From positions 179,509-243,508 of the forward strand of contig QNGE01000101.1 in the NCBI GenBank assembly GCA_008508345.1: 64,000 nt of DNA, written 5' to 3'. The position numbers were made by a program, and so were the translations under genes. This DNA comes from Paragonimus westermani (Eukaryota; Platyhelminthes; Trematoda; Plagiorchiida; Troglotrematidae). The notes beneath the pieces are model-generated. The model did no database searches. It was given only the letters and a program-made list of their open reading frames with translations, and was not told the DNA's origin. The stretch's first letter is position 1; each line of letters starts with the position of its first letter. This document shows, piece after piece, positions 26,201 to 35,200 of this stretch.

Positions 26201-29030
26201 CGCAGACCCCGGGAGAAGAAAACCCACTGAAAATACGGAATCGTTACATTTCACCTCAACTGCATCTCGCCACTTCTCTGTCTGACGAAGGTCTAGATCA
26301 GGTTGACAGCTACGATCATCTTTGCAGTGGAGTGCAGAAGAAAACGACCAGAATAGTGATCAACAGATTCAGTTTCATTGGGTTAGGAAGATAAAGGAGG
26401 GCTTTAGAGAAAAACCTTGAGCACAACCCAAAGTTGCAGCATAGCTTCTGTGAAGAATGTTTAAACAGCATAAGAGTAAAGGTAGTTTGCGACCGCCAAA
26501 TGAGAGTCAAAGCCTTAGAACGGCTAATCTAAATACTCTACATTTTATTGCCCCAATATCTTCGATCCAATAGTTTGGAGTATGGACGGGTGAGTGTGCA
26601 TGCATCTAAAGCGCGTTCTTGTCAAAGATGACTTGAACGCCATCGACAGACTGTCAAACCGAATGTCTTCCGAAGTCCTAAGTTTGCCGAACGTGCATCT
26701 ATCCACTCACAACATCGTGGAATGTCTCGGAGATGTAAAAACTACACTTAACGGCCTGGCTTCTCTCAACTCGTTTTCTTCAAAAAGAAATTTGCCATCA
26801 TAATTGCACCGACAGGTTTTACTGATGGCAGCCCAGAACTAATGCCCCTAGGTAGATGATACCTGAAATCCTTGGTACCAAACAATTGAGTTTGTCTATG
26901 CTTGCGCACGAAGCGTTAAAACTTGCCAATGGCACTGAATCAATTAAGAATAAGTTATGATACTTCCAATCCCATCACCCGCCTTTCTACACCCACTTCT
27001 TTCAAACTGCATTACCGGGATCTAAAAATATAAACTTGTTGTTGTACACATAAGAAAATGGTTGACATTTGGTGAAAACGTTCATGTACTGTCCACAAGA
27101 AGATTTGTCGGTTTGAAGAAACTCTCCCCTTAAGAAGTTGACTAAAATTAAGAATTTTCAGTGCGTCACAAGCAACGTAGTAGAGGAAGTATCTGTTGAT
27201 ATGGAACTACTTATCCATCTAAGTATGTCGCCTTGTATCTCTTCATAGTGATCAGCAAACAAATTCTTTGTTTTCAGATTGTAGAATCTACACGCTTTCA
27301 CAGCCACCATTTAACCGTACCCGAACTTGAGTGGGCTTAAATCTGGAATCGGTGGTGGCGATTCCACAACATAAGACACTTATACTGTGATGTGTCGGTC
27401 AGTTAGCGTGTTAATGAGCAACATTAAAAAATCAGGGCCATCCATCGTTTCTTATCATCTGCCAAAGCAATATACGCTTGATCAGACAAGGCTTTTCCGT
27501 GTTACAGTCGTTACGCTAAAGAGACGCGGTCTTAATTCGACAATGCTACAGCGTTTTGTGAGTTGAAATTTGGGTGAATTTAAGGTTGACGAAAGCCTGA
27601 TTTTAAAATAATCAGTGGTTCTTGAAATTCCGCGTGCAGGAGCGATCCACGGTAAACATTTGTCGAAGTTCGACGAGGCCTGTTTGTACACGAACGATGT
27701 AACTTAAGTCTGTTACATTTTTTGTTATCCGAAGCCTTGCTGTTTCAGTACTGTACCTTTTGTAAATCGGGTGGTTAATCACAAACCAAAGCTGCACGTA
27801 AATTTACACCATCAAAAACGAGCCATACGTCAATCATGTATTACTAGCTCTTCTTGCCTATCAACTTAAATCTCAAGTAGTTGGTATCTGACGAACTTCT
27901 CACTAACTCTATCTTGACAGGTACATACAACAACTGACCAATGGAATACTTCATTCCGTAACGCACGCATTGTATAGATCCCCATTTTTAATTAAGCTAC
28001 CATTATAGTCAGTAAATTATATTAAAAACTTAGTCACACCAAAGCCGTCAAACTATATAAAAATTTTGAACCGTTCAGGAATGAAAGCACACTCAATCGA
28101 AGCAAAATCCTTCTGGCATGAAATGCTTTCATCAAATAGTTTCATAATAGAGATTATTTGATAACAAGTTAAATCAGGTTTCCACGAAAATGACATGCAG
28201 CTCAGTGACGTTTTTAGCGGACCAAAGGTGCCGGTTTTTGTAAACAACCACACCGCGGCTGGATTACCCAACTATTACATGTCATTGATCAAATTGCATC
28301 CGGTGGTCACGTGCCAACGAAGCGCAATACAATTTGTTTTGATTTCGACGTACCGTTCTTCATGCGCGTGATCTAGCGCACGTTGTATTAGCAACGCTTG
28401 AGTGAACAGGTGAGAAACTTTTTAGGGAAACATTATGTTGCTTAGGTTTTCACATAACCAATAACTCCAAAAAGGCAAACGGATTTAGGCAATGAAATCT
28501 TACAACTTTCAGAATATGCCACAATGTATTAAGCCGATATATGTTCATTTATAAGCTTCATTCTAACAGTTTTGGTCGAAAACATGTGTGGAGATGTAGC
28601 AGCGTTCACAGAGAATACAGTAAGCCTATCGAATTTTTCTCCTGCAGCATAACGGTTTTCTTGGGCAGCACAGATGTTATCGCGTTTAAACATGCTTCTA
28701 TTGCACTAATATCTCGTGACAAAACCGTGAACGTTCTGGCGAGCTTCGAAGTCTCACCTTACTTTAAAGAGAATACGCTCGAGTGAAGGATGATGAACGA
28801 GCAAATATTCACTTCTCTCTGGAATGGCTGACCTTTTGTAACTGTGGTATCTTATTACCTCCCCATTCCACTGCACTGAGTTGTGTGCAGAATGAGCTAT
28901 TTGGAAGCAAGTCCAGTTTCATTCATATATGATGACAACTTCCTTGATCGTGACGAATGATTCAACTCAGGCAACTCGGCACCGACATTTTTCTGTTATT
29001 TATATAGTCGTTTGAAAATACCCATTAAAG
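23300..29030. other. Gene-free stretch
   Basis: No recognisable gene. The longest frame, 23557-23964 minus (135 codons), has no recognised domain and a competing frame of similar quality. A G-rich tract (GGGGGAGGGGGG) lies at 25363-25377 with no visible partner element. Confidence 0.5.
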
Positions 29031-29092
29031 TCATGAGAACGACAGAGTTGCGAACAAGACTTGCTTTCTGTGTTTGATCATCAGGCTATTTA
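29031..29092 (-). repeat. PLE1 3' pseudo-LTR
   Basis: About 62 bases that recur in direct orientation at 31524-31582, with a 3-base indel and scattered mismatches. It lies about 110 bases beyond the endonuclease end, in the 3' untranslated part. Short direct terminal repeats of this kind are the pseudo-LTRs of Penelope-like elements. It contains a hammerhead-like motif on the element's sense strand. Confidence 0.8.
29047..29089 (-). ncRNA. Degenerate hammerhead-like motif in the PLE1 3' pseudo-LTR
   Basis: On the minus strand CTGATGA (29084-29078) is followed after 9 bases by GAAA (29068-29065). The next bases can form a 5-bp helix III (AGCAA with UUGUU, loop GUC, one wobble) ending in UUC, the expected cleavage triplet. 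Helix I keeps two or three pairs with a mismatch. Helix II cannot form beyond a U-A pair, so activity is doubtful. Hammerhead motifs are known in pseudo-LTRs of Penelope-like elements. Confidence 0.45.
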
Positions 29093-29181
29093 CAACACAA
29101 TAAATACGAAAAACACTGACAAGTTTGAGACAGAAAAACTGCCAATACAGGTTAGGGACGATATGATTGTTATCAGTTACG

Positions 29182-29691
29182 TCACCACTGTTCCGAATCA
29201 TGGGTTTGGTTGATTGTGGGCCAGGGGAGGTTAAGTGTCCGCACGAACTTCTTCTGAGCGCAGGGGTCAGGGTTGCGCAATCGGGTGCTGATGGCTTCGG
29301 CAACGGGCAACATTCGAAATCTCACCACTTTTGATCGCTTCCTTGACACTCGGTAGACAATCCGAAAAGCATCTTTCTTACTGACAGAATGATTGGAGTC
29401 GGTCAAGTGAGCAATAATCGCACTTGAAACCATTTTAATCACACCACTGTTCAACCACGCAGGATGGTGTTCACGCGCTCTGTCCGACAACTGCCTTGTA
29501 GTACGACTAATATATGATGCTTGACACGAGCAAACAAATGAGTACACACAATAATTGGTTGTAAAACATGGAAGGTTTTCTTTGGGTTCCGACATGATAA
29601 CGGGAGTTAAACGGAGATTGGCACGCAATTGAGCGGCAAGGTAGGTTGTTTCGACTGACTTTCTTAGCTTTCTGGAGATAATTTCGGCCAT
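29182..29691 (-). pseudogene. PLE1 GIY-YIG endonuclease domain
   Basis: This open frame of 169 residues is the C-terminal endonuclease of PLE1. The linker MAEIISRKLRKSVETTYLAA is followed by CVYSFVCSCQASYISRTTRQ, the Penelope version of the GIY-YIG signature with its CxC pair, then LSDRAREHHPAW, a SAIIAHLTDSNH stretch with the conserved histidines, and an AVAEAIS-like region near the end. The YIG triplet reads YIS here and in the inverted copy, so the change predates the duplication or is a family trait. The frame is open throughout although the polymerase part upstream is broken. It would nick target DNA in the nucleus. It is not joined in frame to the reverse transcriptase. Confidence 0.88.
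29201..29601 (-). repeat. Left arm of a 401-bp inverted repeat (partner 31587-31987)
   Basis: Its reverse complement matches 31587-31987 over 401 bases with two mismatches by eye (one gives E in place of Q after the first MS, one is a silent C/T near the end). Similarity stops abruptly at both edges. The spacer between arms is 1985 bases and holds the rest of PLE1 and its 5' pseudo-LTR. Confidence 0.95.
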
Positions 29692-29734
29692 GGGATTTCC
29701 TTCGAAAGGAGGACTAATAAACGTGAGTTTTTAT

Positions 29735-30080
29735 TCACATAGGGTGCTTAAGTTTCAACACTACCGCCTGCGTCGCCTTCTGGTAGCCACTCTGCATGAA
29801 CAAATCTTGTAGAAAGTCTAGCCCAGCTTGTAAAGTGTCAGAGGTGCGGATCTTTAACGCCCTAAGTGTCAGGCATTTTATGAGGTTTCGATTTTGATTT
29901 AGCGGAACAAAACTTTCGAAGTGAATGTATTGGCCACCCCAAGTCTGTTTTCTGTACACTGTTTGTCGGATTGAACCATCTTCCCTTCTTACTATACCAC
30001 CATCCAAAAAAATTACTTCGCCATTGTTCTCTGACTCTGGTGAATCTAACACTGCCACGAGCGGAGTTAATAGCTGCCAT
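29735..30080 (-). pseudogene. PLE1 reverse transcriptase thumb/connection region, frameshifted
   Basis: Two overlapping frames carry one domain. The upstream part (about 30080-30025) has INSARGSVRFTR; after a frameshift near 30020, NNGEVIFLDGGIVRREDGSI, then YRKQTWGGQYIHFESFVP and NRNLIKCL. These match the conserved region behind the YVDD box of Penelope-like polymerases (an NG.I.FLD block, then Y.KPTW.GQY..F.S..P). The change from the polymerase frame to this one happens at a TAA at about 30089. PTW is changed to QTW. Confidence 0.85.
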
Positions 30081-30088
30081 AACTCTGT

Positions 30089-30877
30089 TTATGTTAGAAT
30101 TCTCGTTGATGACGAAAAAATATAATCAACATAGCGTTTGTAAAATGCGAATTGTTCCATGACCGCACCCAATTGGTTAGTCTCTAATTTACTCATGAAA
30201 ACGTCAGCCAACAGGGGACCTAAAGGCGAGCCCATTGCCACTCCATCTCTCTGTCGGTAGATCGCATTGTTGAACAAAACCTGGACGTTACTTGTACACA
30301 GCACCAACAATTCTCTTAGTTCATCCTTCGGGGTGCCCACGTGTTTGTTGCTACGCTCGATGTAATCGCATAAGTAGTCAATGGTCTCTTTTACAGGCAC
30401 GTTCGTAAATAGCGAGGCAACATCGAGTGAGAACATTCTTTGGTTGTGTGAGTTCAGGTCTTGGATTGCGCCAATGAAGTGAAACGTATCCCGGAGGCTG
30501 TGTTTTGCCAGCTCCAACCTGATGGGTTCGAGCAGACCGGCAAGCCATTTAGCCGGAGCATGATAAGGTGAATTGCACATATTTAGAATGGGACTCAAAG
30601 GCACGCCTACTTTGTGCACTTTGAGCAGACCGTATAACCTGGGGATTATTGTTCCAGTGGGACGGATACGCTCGAAAGTGGTCGGGTCAATTATCCTCTT
30701 CTGTTTCATTACACGCAACGTTCTAGATATTGCCTTTTCTATAACTGGTGTTTTGTCTTTCTTCGTGAATTCTGAGCTATCACCTAAGATATCGTTCATT
30801 TTGGTGACGTAATCAATCGTGTTCATCAAGACGACTCCTAAATGCTGCTTTGTCAAGAGCTGTTTTACTTGCGGCAT
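30089..30877 (-). pseudogene. PLE1 reverse transcriptase core
   Basis: 262 open residues. Motifs in order: a GVVLMN remnant of the KPDKG.GVV block (13-19, its KPDKG part lost); RPTGTIIPRLYGLLKVHK (72-89), a hallmark of Penelope-like polymerases; SPYHAPAKWLAGLL (103-116); motif A, SLDVASLFTNVP (150-161), with catalytic D152; motif B, DGVAMGSPLGP (211-221); and motif C, YVDY (249-252), where the second catalytic Asp is replaced by Tyr. Loss of that Asp should abolish polymerisation. The frame ends at a TAA just after motif C and continues in another frame downstream. About 100 residues usual between the N-terminal domain and this block are missing. Confidence 0.92.
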
Positions 30878-30881
30878 GTAG

Positions 30882-31391
30882 TTAAGATAGTGATAGGCAC
30901 GAGTTCACCAACGTTGATTTCAGTCTTTCTTCGTTTAAAGCTGACGACGGTGTTAGTGCAGCTAACTGATCATACAAATTTTCAAATTGAACTTCCAAAT
31001 CAAGCTGGTTATTTTTACGACATGGACAACAAAAATTCGGTCCTAGTGACAGCGCCTTGAGCAAAATTCTGTTCAAATTCAAGGAGGAGAAGTTGTGAAC
31101 ATACCACTCGGGATTATTCGGAAATTTGGAGCACGGTTTCACAGGATTCAGTTGATTGGACAGGTCGGTCATTCTGACGTCCATTCACTTGTTTGCAATA
31201 CTGTAAGCATACGTCTCAAAATCTGAACGATCGTTTTCCGACAGCTCATCCAGTACGCCTTCACACTGGGCTAGATTCCGCTCCGTTTCTCGAACATTTT
31301 CTACTATGCTGTCCCGCTCACTGTTAGCATGGCGACTAAGTGCAATAGTAGTTGGATCGATACGATTACGTCTCGAGATTCTCCAGTAGAC
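30882..31391 (-). pseudogene. PLE1 N-terminal region
   Basis: The frame opens after a TAA at 31392-31394, runs to an in-frame TGA at 31185-31187, and continues to 30882. It reads as one domain across the TGA. Upstream is a charged, probably helical part (SRHANSERDSIVENVRETER and LAQCEGVLDELSENDRSDFE). Downstream is NPEWYVHNFSSLNLNRILLK followed by LSLGPNFCCP and QLDLEVQFENLYDQL. The NLSS..L...E...LSLGP.F blocks are typical of the region before the polymerase in Penelope-like elements. The TGA and the missing link to the polymerase show decay. Confidence 0.8.
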
Positions 31392-31523
31392 TTACGAATA
31401 CTGGCTGTTATCAACACACTGGGTCAGGAAACGAATTATTGTTTTGGTTTCGGCAAACTACGTATAAAACCTCAGATACCTCCGAAGTTCTTTCAATACG
31501 ATGGGGTCCTTAGATTGTTTAAT

Positions 31524-31582
31524 TCGTGAGAACGACAGCGTAGCGAACGAGACTTTTCCGTGTTTGATCATCAGGCTACTTA
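31524..31582 (-). repeat. PLE1 5' pseudo-LTR
   Basis: A direct copy of 29031-29092, placed upstream of the N-terminal region on the sense (minus) strand. Similarity to the 3' copy ends at 31582, and the inverted endonuclease copy begins at 31587, so the inverted copy is joined within four bases of the edge of this repeat. Confidence 0.8.
31540..31579 (-). ncRNA. Degenerate hammerhead-like motif in the PLE1 5' pseudo-LTR
   Basis: On the minus strand helix I is perfect over five pairs: GTAGC (31579-31575) with GCTAC (31544-31540). Between them come CTGATGA (31574-31568), nine bases, GAAA (31558-31555), and a stretch ending in TTC at 31547-31545, the predicted cleavage triplet. Helix III is reduced to about two pairs and helix II is not formed. 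The 3' copy has the reverse pattern (good helix III, poor helix I), so a shared ancestral fold is likely, but present activity is doubtful. Confidence 0.45.
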
Positions 31583-31586
31583 TCAT

Positions 31587-31987
31587 GTTATCATGTCGCA
31601 ACCCAAAGAAAACCTTCCATGTTTTACAACCAATTATTGTGTGTACTCATTTGTTTGCTCGTGTCAAGCATCATATATTAGTCGTACTACAAGGCAGTTG
31701 TCGGACAGAGCGCGTGAACACCATCCTGCGTGGTTGAACAGTGGTGTGATTAAAATGGTTTCAAGTGCGATTATTGCTCACTTGACCGACTCCAATCATT
31801 CTGTCAGTAAGAAAGATGCTTTTCGGATTGTCTACCGAGTGTCAAGGAAGCGATCAAAAGTGGTGAGATTTCGAATGTTGCCCGTTGCCGAAGCCATCAG
31901 CACCCGATTGCGCAACCCTGACCCCTGCGCTCAGAAGAAGTTCGTGCGGACACTTAACCTCCCCTGGCCCACAATCAATCAAACCCA
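31587..31987 (+). mobile_element. Inverted copy of the PLE1 endonuclease region (right arm)
   Basis: A 401-base plus-strand copy of the PLE1 endonuclease, open throughout and identical in protein to the left arm except for MSQ in place of MSE. It holds the whole GIY-YIG core (CVYSFVCSCQASYIS) to the last PLE1 codons (PWPTINQT). The reading frame continues to 32012 in unrelated sequence. No polymerase, N-terminal part, 3' untranslated part or outer pseudo-LTR is attached, so it is a fragment placed head-to-head with PLE1. Partial inverted copies at Penelope ends are a known outcome of their integration. Confidence 0.93.
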
Positions 31988-32174
31988 AAATTATGTATTC
32001 CTTCCTGGTTAACAGCCCTGTGTAGAGCTGCAGTGCCGTTAATGGATCACAGCGTTAACTGTTTGAGAAATATTGCTGGGGCTGTCGATCCCCTGGATCA
32101 TTTGTTGAATCCCATAATGGGGAGTGGGACAGGTAATTAACAGTCCAAATGTGAAATTTCTGAGCTTCTGGTGT

Positions 32175-32254
32175 GGTTTATTAGCTCAGCTGGTGGAGCG
32201 CTTGTTTTGTTGAGGCATTCTTTGTTTGCTGCTGGTTCAAATCCAGCCGAAGCC
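32175..32254 (+). mobile_element. tRNA-derived SINE-like unit or tRNA pseudogene
   Basis: Box A-like TTAGCTCAGCTGG and an exact box B, GGTTCAAATCC (32234-32244), lie about 50 bases apart. The D stem (GCTC/GAGC, 32184-32187 with 32196-32199) and the T stem (GCTGG/CCAGC, 32231-32235 with 32243-32247) are perfect. The acceptor stem keeps five of seven pairs. The 30 bases between the D and T arms do not form a sound anticodon arm, and the spacing resembles a class II tRNA with a long variable arm. This fits a SINE head or pseudogene better than a working tRNA. The SINE body downstream is not defined. Confidence 0.6.
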
Positions 32255-35200
32255 CTGACTTTTCAACGTTGGATCTCATCTGATTAATCCATGTTTGAAC
32301 GATGGTGGCCCACTTCAGACCTCCTTACTTACACACAGTGCTAACGGCTAAATGCTGACAAGCAACGCCCGGTGCACTAGACATGTTCTGCACGTCAGAA
32401 GAAGACAAGATAGGCGGATCGCTAGCGTGAATGGGTCGATGAAATCATGCTATCTTTACTCATAGCAAACATGAAAAATTGGACCGCAGAGCCCAGTAGA
32501 ACCTTAGAAAAGTTGAATCGAACATTTTGGCAGCGTTAGCAAATATGCTTTACTGGGTGCACTTGCTATCCAGTATCACATACGAGAACGTCTCCATGCC
32601 TTCTCCAGAGACAACTTTGAGTTGGTTCAGGCGATTTCAAAAATTAACAAGCTGTTATTCCACGTTCACTTCCAAGTGAAATAACACAAACCGAACAAAT
32701 TTAGTGATGGGTTATATGGTACCTTCGCTGCATGAGTGCCGAAGATTGTCTTTTCCCAACATGTTAAGTAGTGGGAATTTCTAAGGAAAAATCCGTGTAG
32801 CTGAGTGGAGGATTGTGTACAGTCATGAGGTACACCTGTTTACCATAGTTCACACGATCCAGATAACATTGATATTACTATGTTTAGAAACGTCAGTTGT
32901 TCAATTCCTACTAAAATTACCGTCCGTAGCAAGCAAGCCCATCTTCATACGGTTGTCGTCTTAAGTAGAAATTGTTTTACTGGTCATCATGTCATCTTTA
33001 CAAGCAGTGTAAAATGTATTCAGACCAAATATTCATTCCATTGCTTCTCCTTTGGTTTGCCGTAATCCTAGTTGGAGTTTCTGCCCTACAAAATGCCTGG
33101 GAGGATTCAGTCGGACGTCGGTGACTGTTCTAGAACAATCGTGGATCGTACTATACAGATTCTCTCCAAAAGAATCAGAGAGCATCATCTGACCAGGATC
33201 AGGATGGGTTGGCAGAAACAAAGTATTCAATGGTAAGAAGCATTTGGAACACATACGTCACCATTTGAACATTGCTAGGTATTCTACTGTTAAATCGATT
33301 AAATTCAGTACTCTAGCAAACTCTGGCCTCAGCCAAGGTAGTCTGCCGAATTGGGTAACCGATGTTACACCGCCAGAAAAAATTCGTTCAACCGCTGTCG
33401 TGCACTGGTCAAAAATATATCAATATAGTTGCCTGACGTCCATCTAAAGTTCACAGCTGTGAATGAAACGGAATGGCGTTATGAACTTTAAGGACAACCG
33501 AACCCTTCACGTGGTAAACTACATTTCAGAATTTTGACGTAACAGCCTGAAGAGAATTAAACAAAACATCACTCTTTCCATTAACTCTGCACTTGGCATT
33601 TCAGTGTATGGGCTGCTTCATCTAAACCGAAAGTTTGAATGTTCTCAAGGAACCTCCAGCCACCGTTCAACCTGAATTATAATGCACACCCTTCTAATGG
33701 ACTACAATTTTTCGCGATATCTCGGCCTAACACTTACCAAGCTGTACTGTTTCAATGTTCAGAACAGCAGTGTTCACCCAAAAGTCATCCCATCAGGTCA
33801 CGCACCAGTTCCACGTTCGTTTAGAGATTTTGACAATCGCATTAATTAAGCATGGCCTTTGTTGCCAAATGTCGTGGTAAGTAATCGTTAACTGTGTTTA
33901 GAAACGGTCGTTAGTGAGTTTTGGACATTTGTTAGCACTCTTTCGGTATTTATTTCAGATGCACCCAGAAAATGAAGACATGGTAAATGTTCCTCAGTCT
34001 GAACATTTCTCTTGAAATATCTGAGCATGATAGCATTTTTGAATGGAGTAATGAACAGAGTTTAAAGATGAAACTAGGCTATTAATCAAAAATATGTTCT
34101 GGCTTGTCCCGAGGAAGAAGAGATGAATACAAGATAGTGTGCACGGGTCAAATAGAAACGGGTTACATCTAACTTGTTGCGTTAGTCTTTCCTTTCATCT
34201 GTTCAACTTTACAAATGGTTAAAATTTGTTGAACGCTCCATGAGCTTACATAGAGTAACTGTTCTGCATTCTCGTTTGGCAGAAGTTTAGTCTTTAATAT
34301 AAGGTACCGTAGGGCGGAAATAATGGCTTAAGGGGTTAGACAGACAGACACGGAAATGAAGATTAAACGAATGGGAAGTTTAGTCGTCTAAGTTAAGCAT
34401 AGAGAATGTGACCGGAAAGATGTTCATATTTATTAGGTCGGAACACGAACGTCAACTTTCACAAATATCTGTTAATCCTGATGGTTGCATTTATTACGGT
34501 GCAACACACAGTAGCATGGTATGCGTTCAGACAGAAAATCAAACACTGTAACCCAGAAAACTAATTAAAAAGTTTCCCTCGAGGCAAAAACCCAACATTT
34601 TGCCAAACATACCGAAACTTGACATGGTAGTCCAAAATGAGAACCTATATGACCAGACAAAAGTATGACACTCACGAACGCGTAGGTTACGCGCTGGTTC
34701 AACGACGCGTTTGACACATAGATGACGTTGGTTCATTTCGTCCACAATCTGCAAAGGCTGCTGCCCAAATGTTAAAATGTAGAAAATGTGTAGCGTTTGT
34801 GAACGTGAGCCACATCGTTCTCCTAAAAAACAGAAGAGCAAGTAAGCACATGACCTTAGAATAAGAAAAATAATCATTTTTATATAAATCAAGATGACAG
34901 TTACCTCCGTTTCGTATTAAGCATCTCAGGTCTATATTACCAAAATCATTTATAATTCGTAAGTTACAATGCGACATGTATGATACAACGCTAATGCCAC
35001 TTTCGAATGCGTCACTGCTGAGGGTAGTTCAGAAAAATGTTGTTTATTTTGCTGTTCCGCTGTGCACTCTTAGCAAAAAGCAATGAATGACAAAAAACAG
35101 TCTAATATAGAGGAGTACCCTGGTTTATATGCGTGAGTACTTGTGTCGTTGGGCAGAAGGAAGGGTTCACCAACGTTCAGTCCTCTTTTTCAGCAAATAT

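Larger units (their letters stand above)
29031..31582 (-). mobile_element. Penelope-like retroelement PLE1, nearly full length, dead
   Basis: The minus strand carries, in order, the parts of a Penelope-like element: N-terminal region (about 31391-30882), reverse transcriptase (30877-30089), thumb region (30080-29735) and GIY-YIG endonuclease (29691-29182), flanked by direct pseudo-LTRs at 31524-31582 and 29031-29092. Elements of this class copy themselves by target-primed reverse transcription, using the GIY-YIG endonuclease to nick the target. This copy cannot be active. It has an in-frame TGA in the N-terminal part, loss of sequence before the reverse transcriptase, a lost catalytic aspartate and at least two frameshifts after it. 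An inverted endonuclease copy abuts its 5' pseudo-LTR. It is a different family from the elements at 44.5-47.6 kb, judging by protein divergence. Confidence 0.93.
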
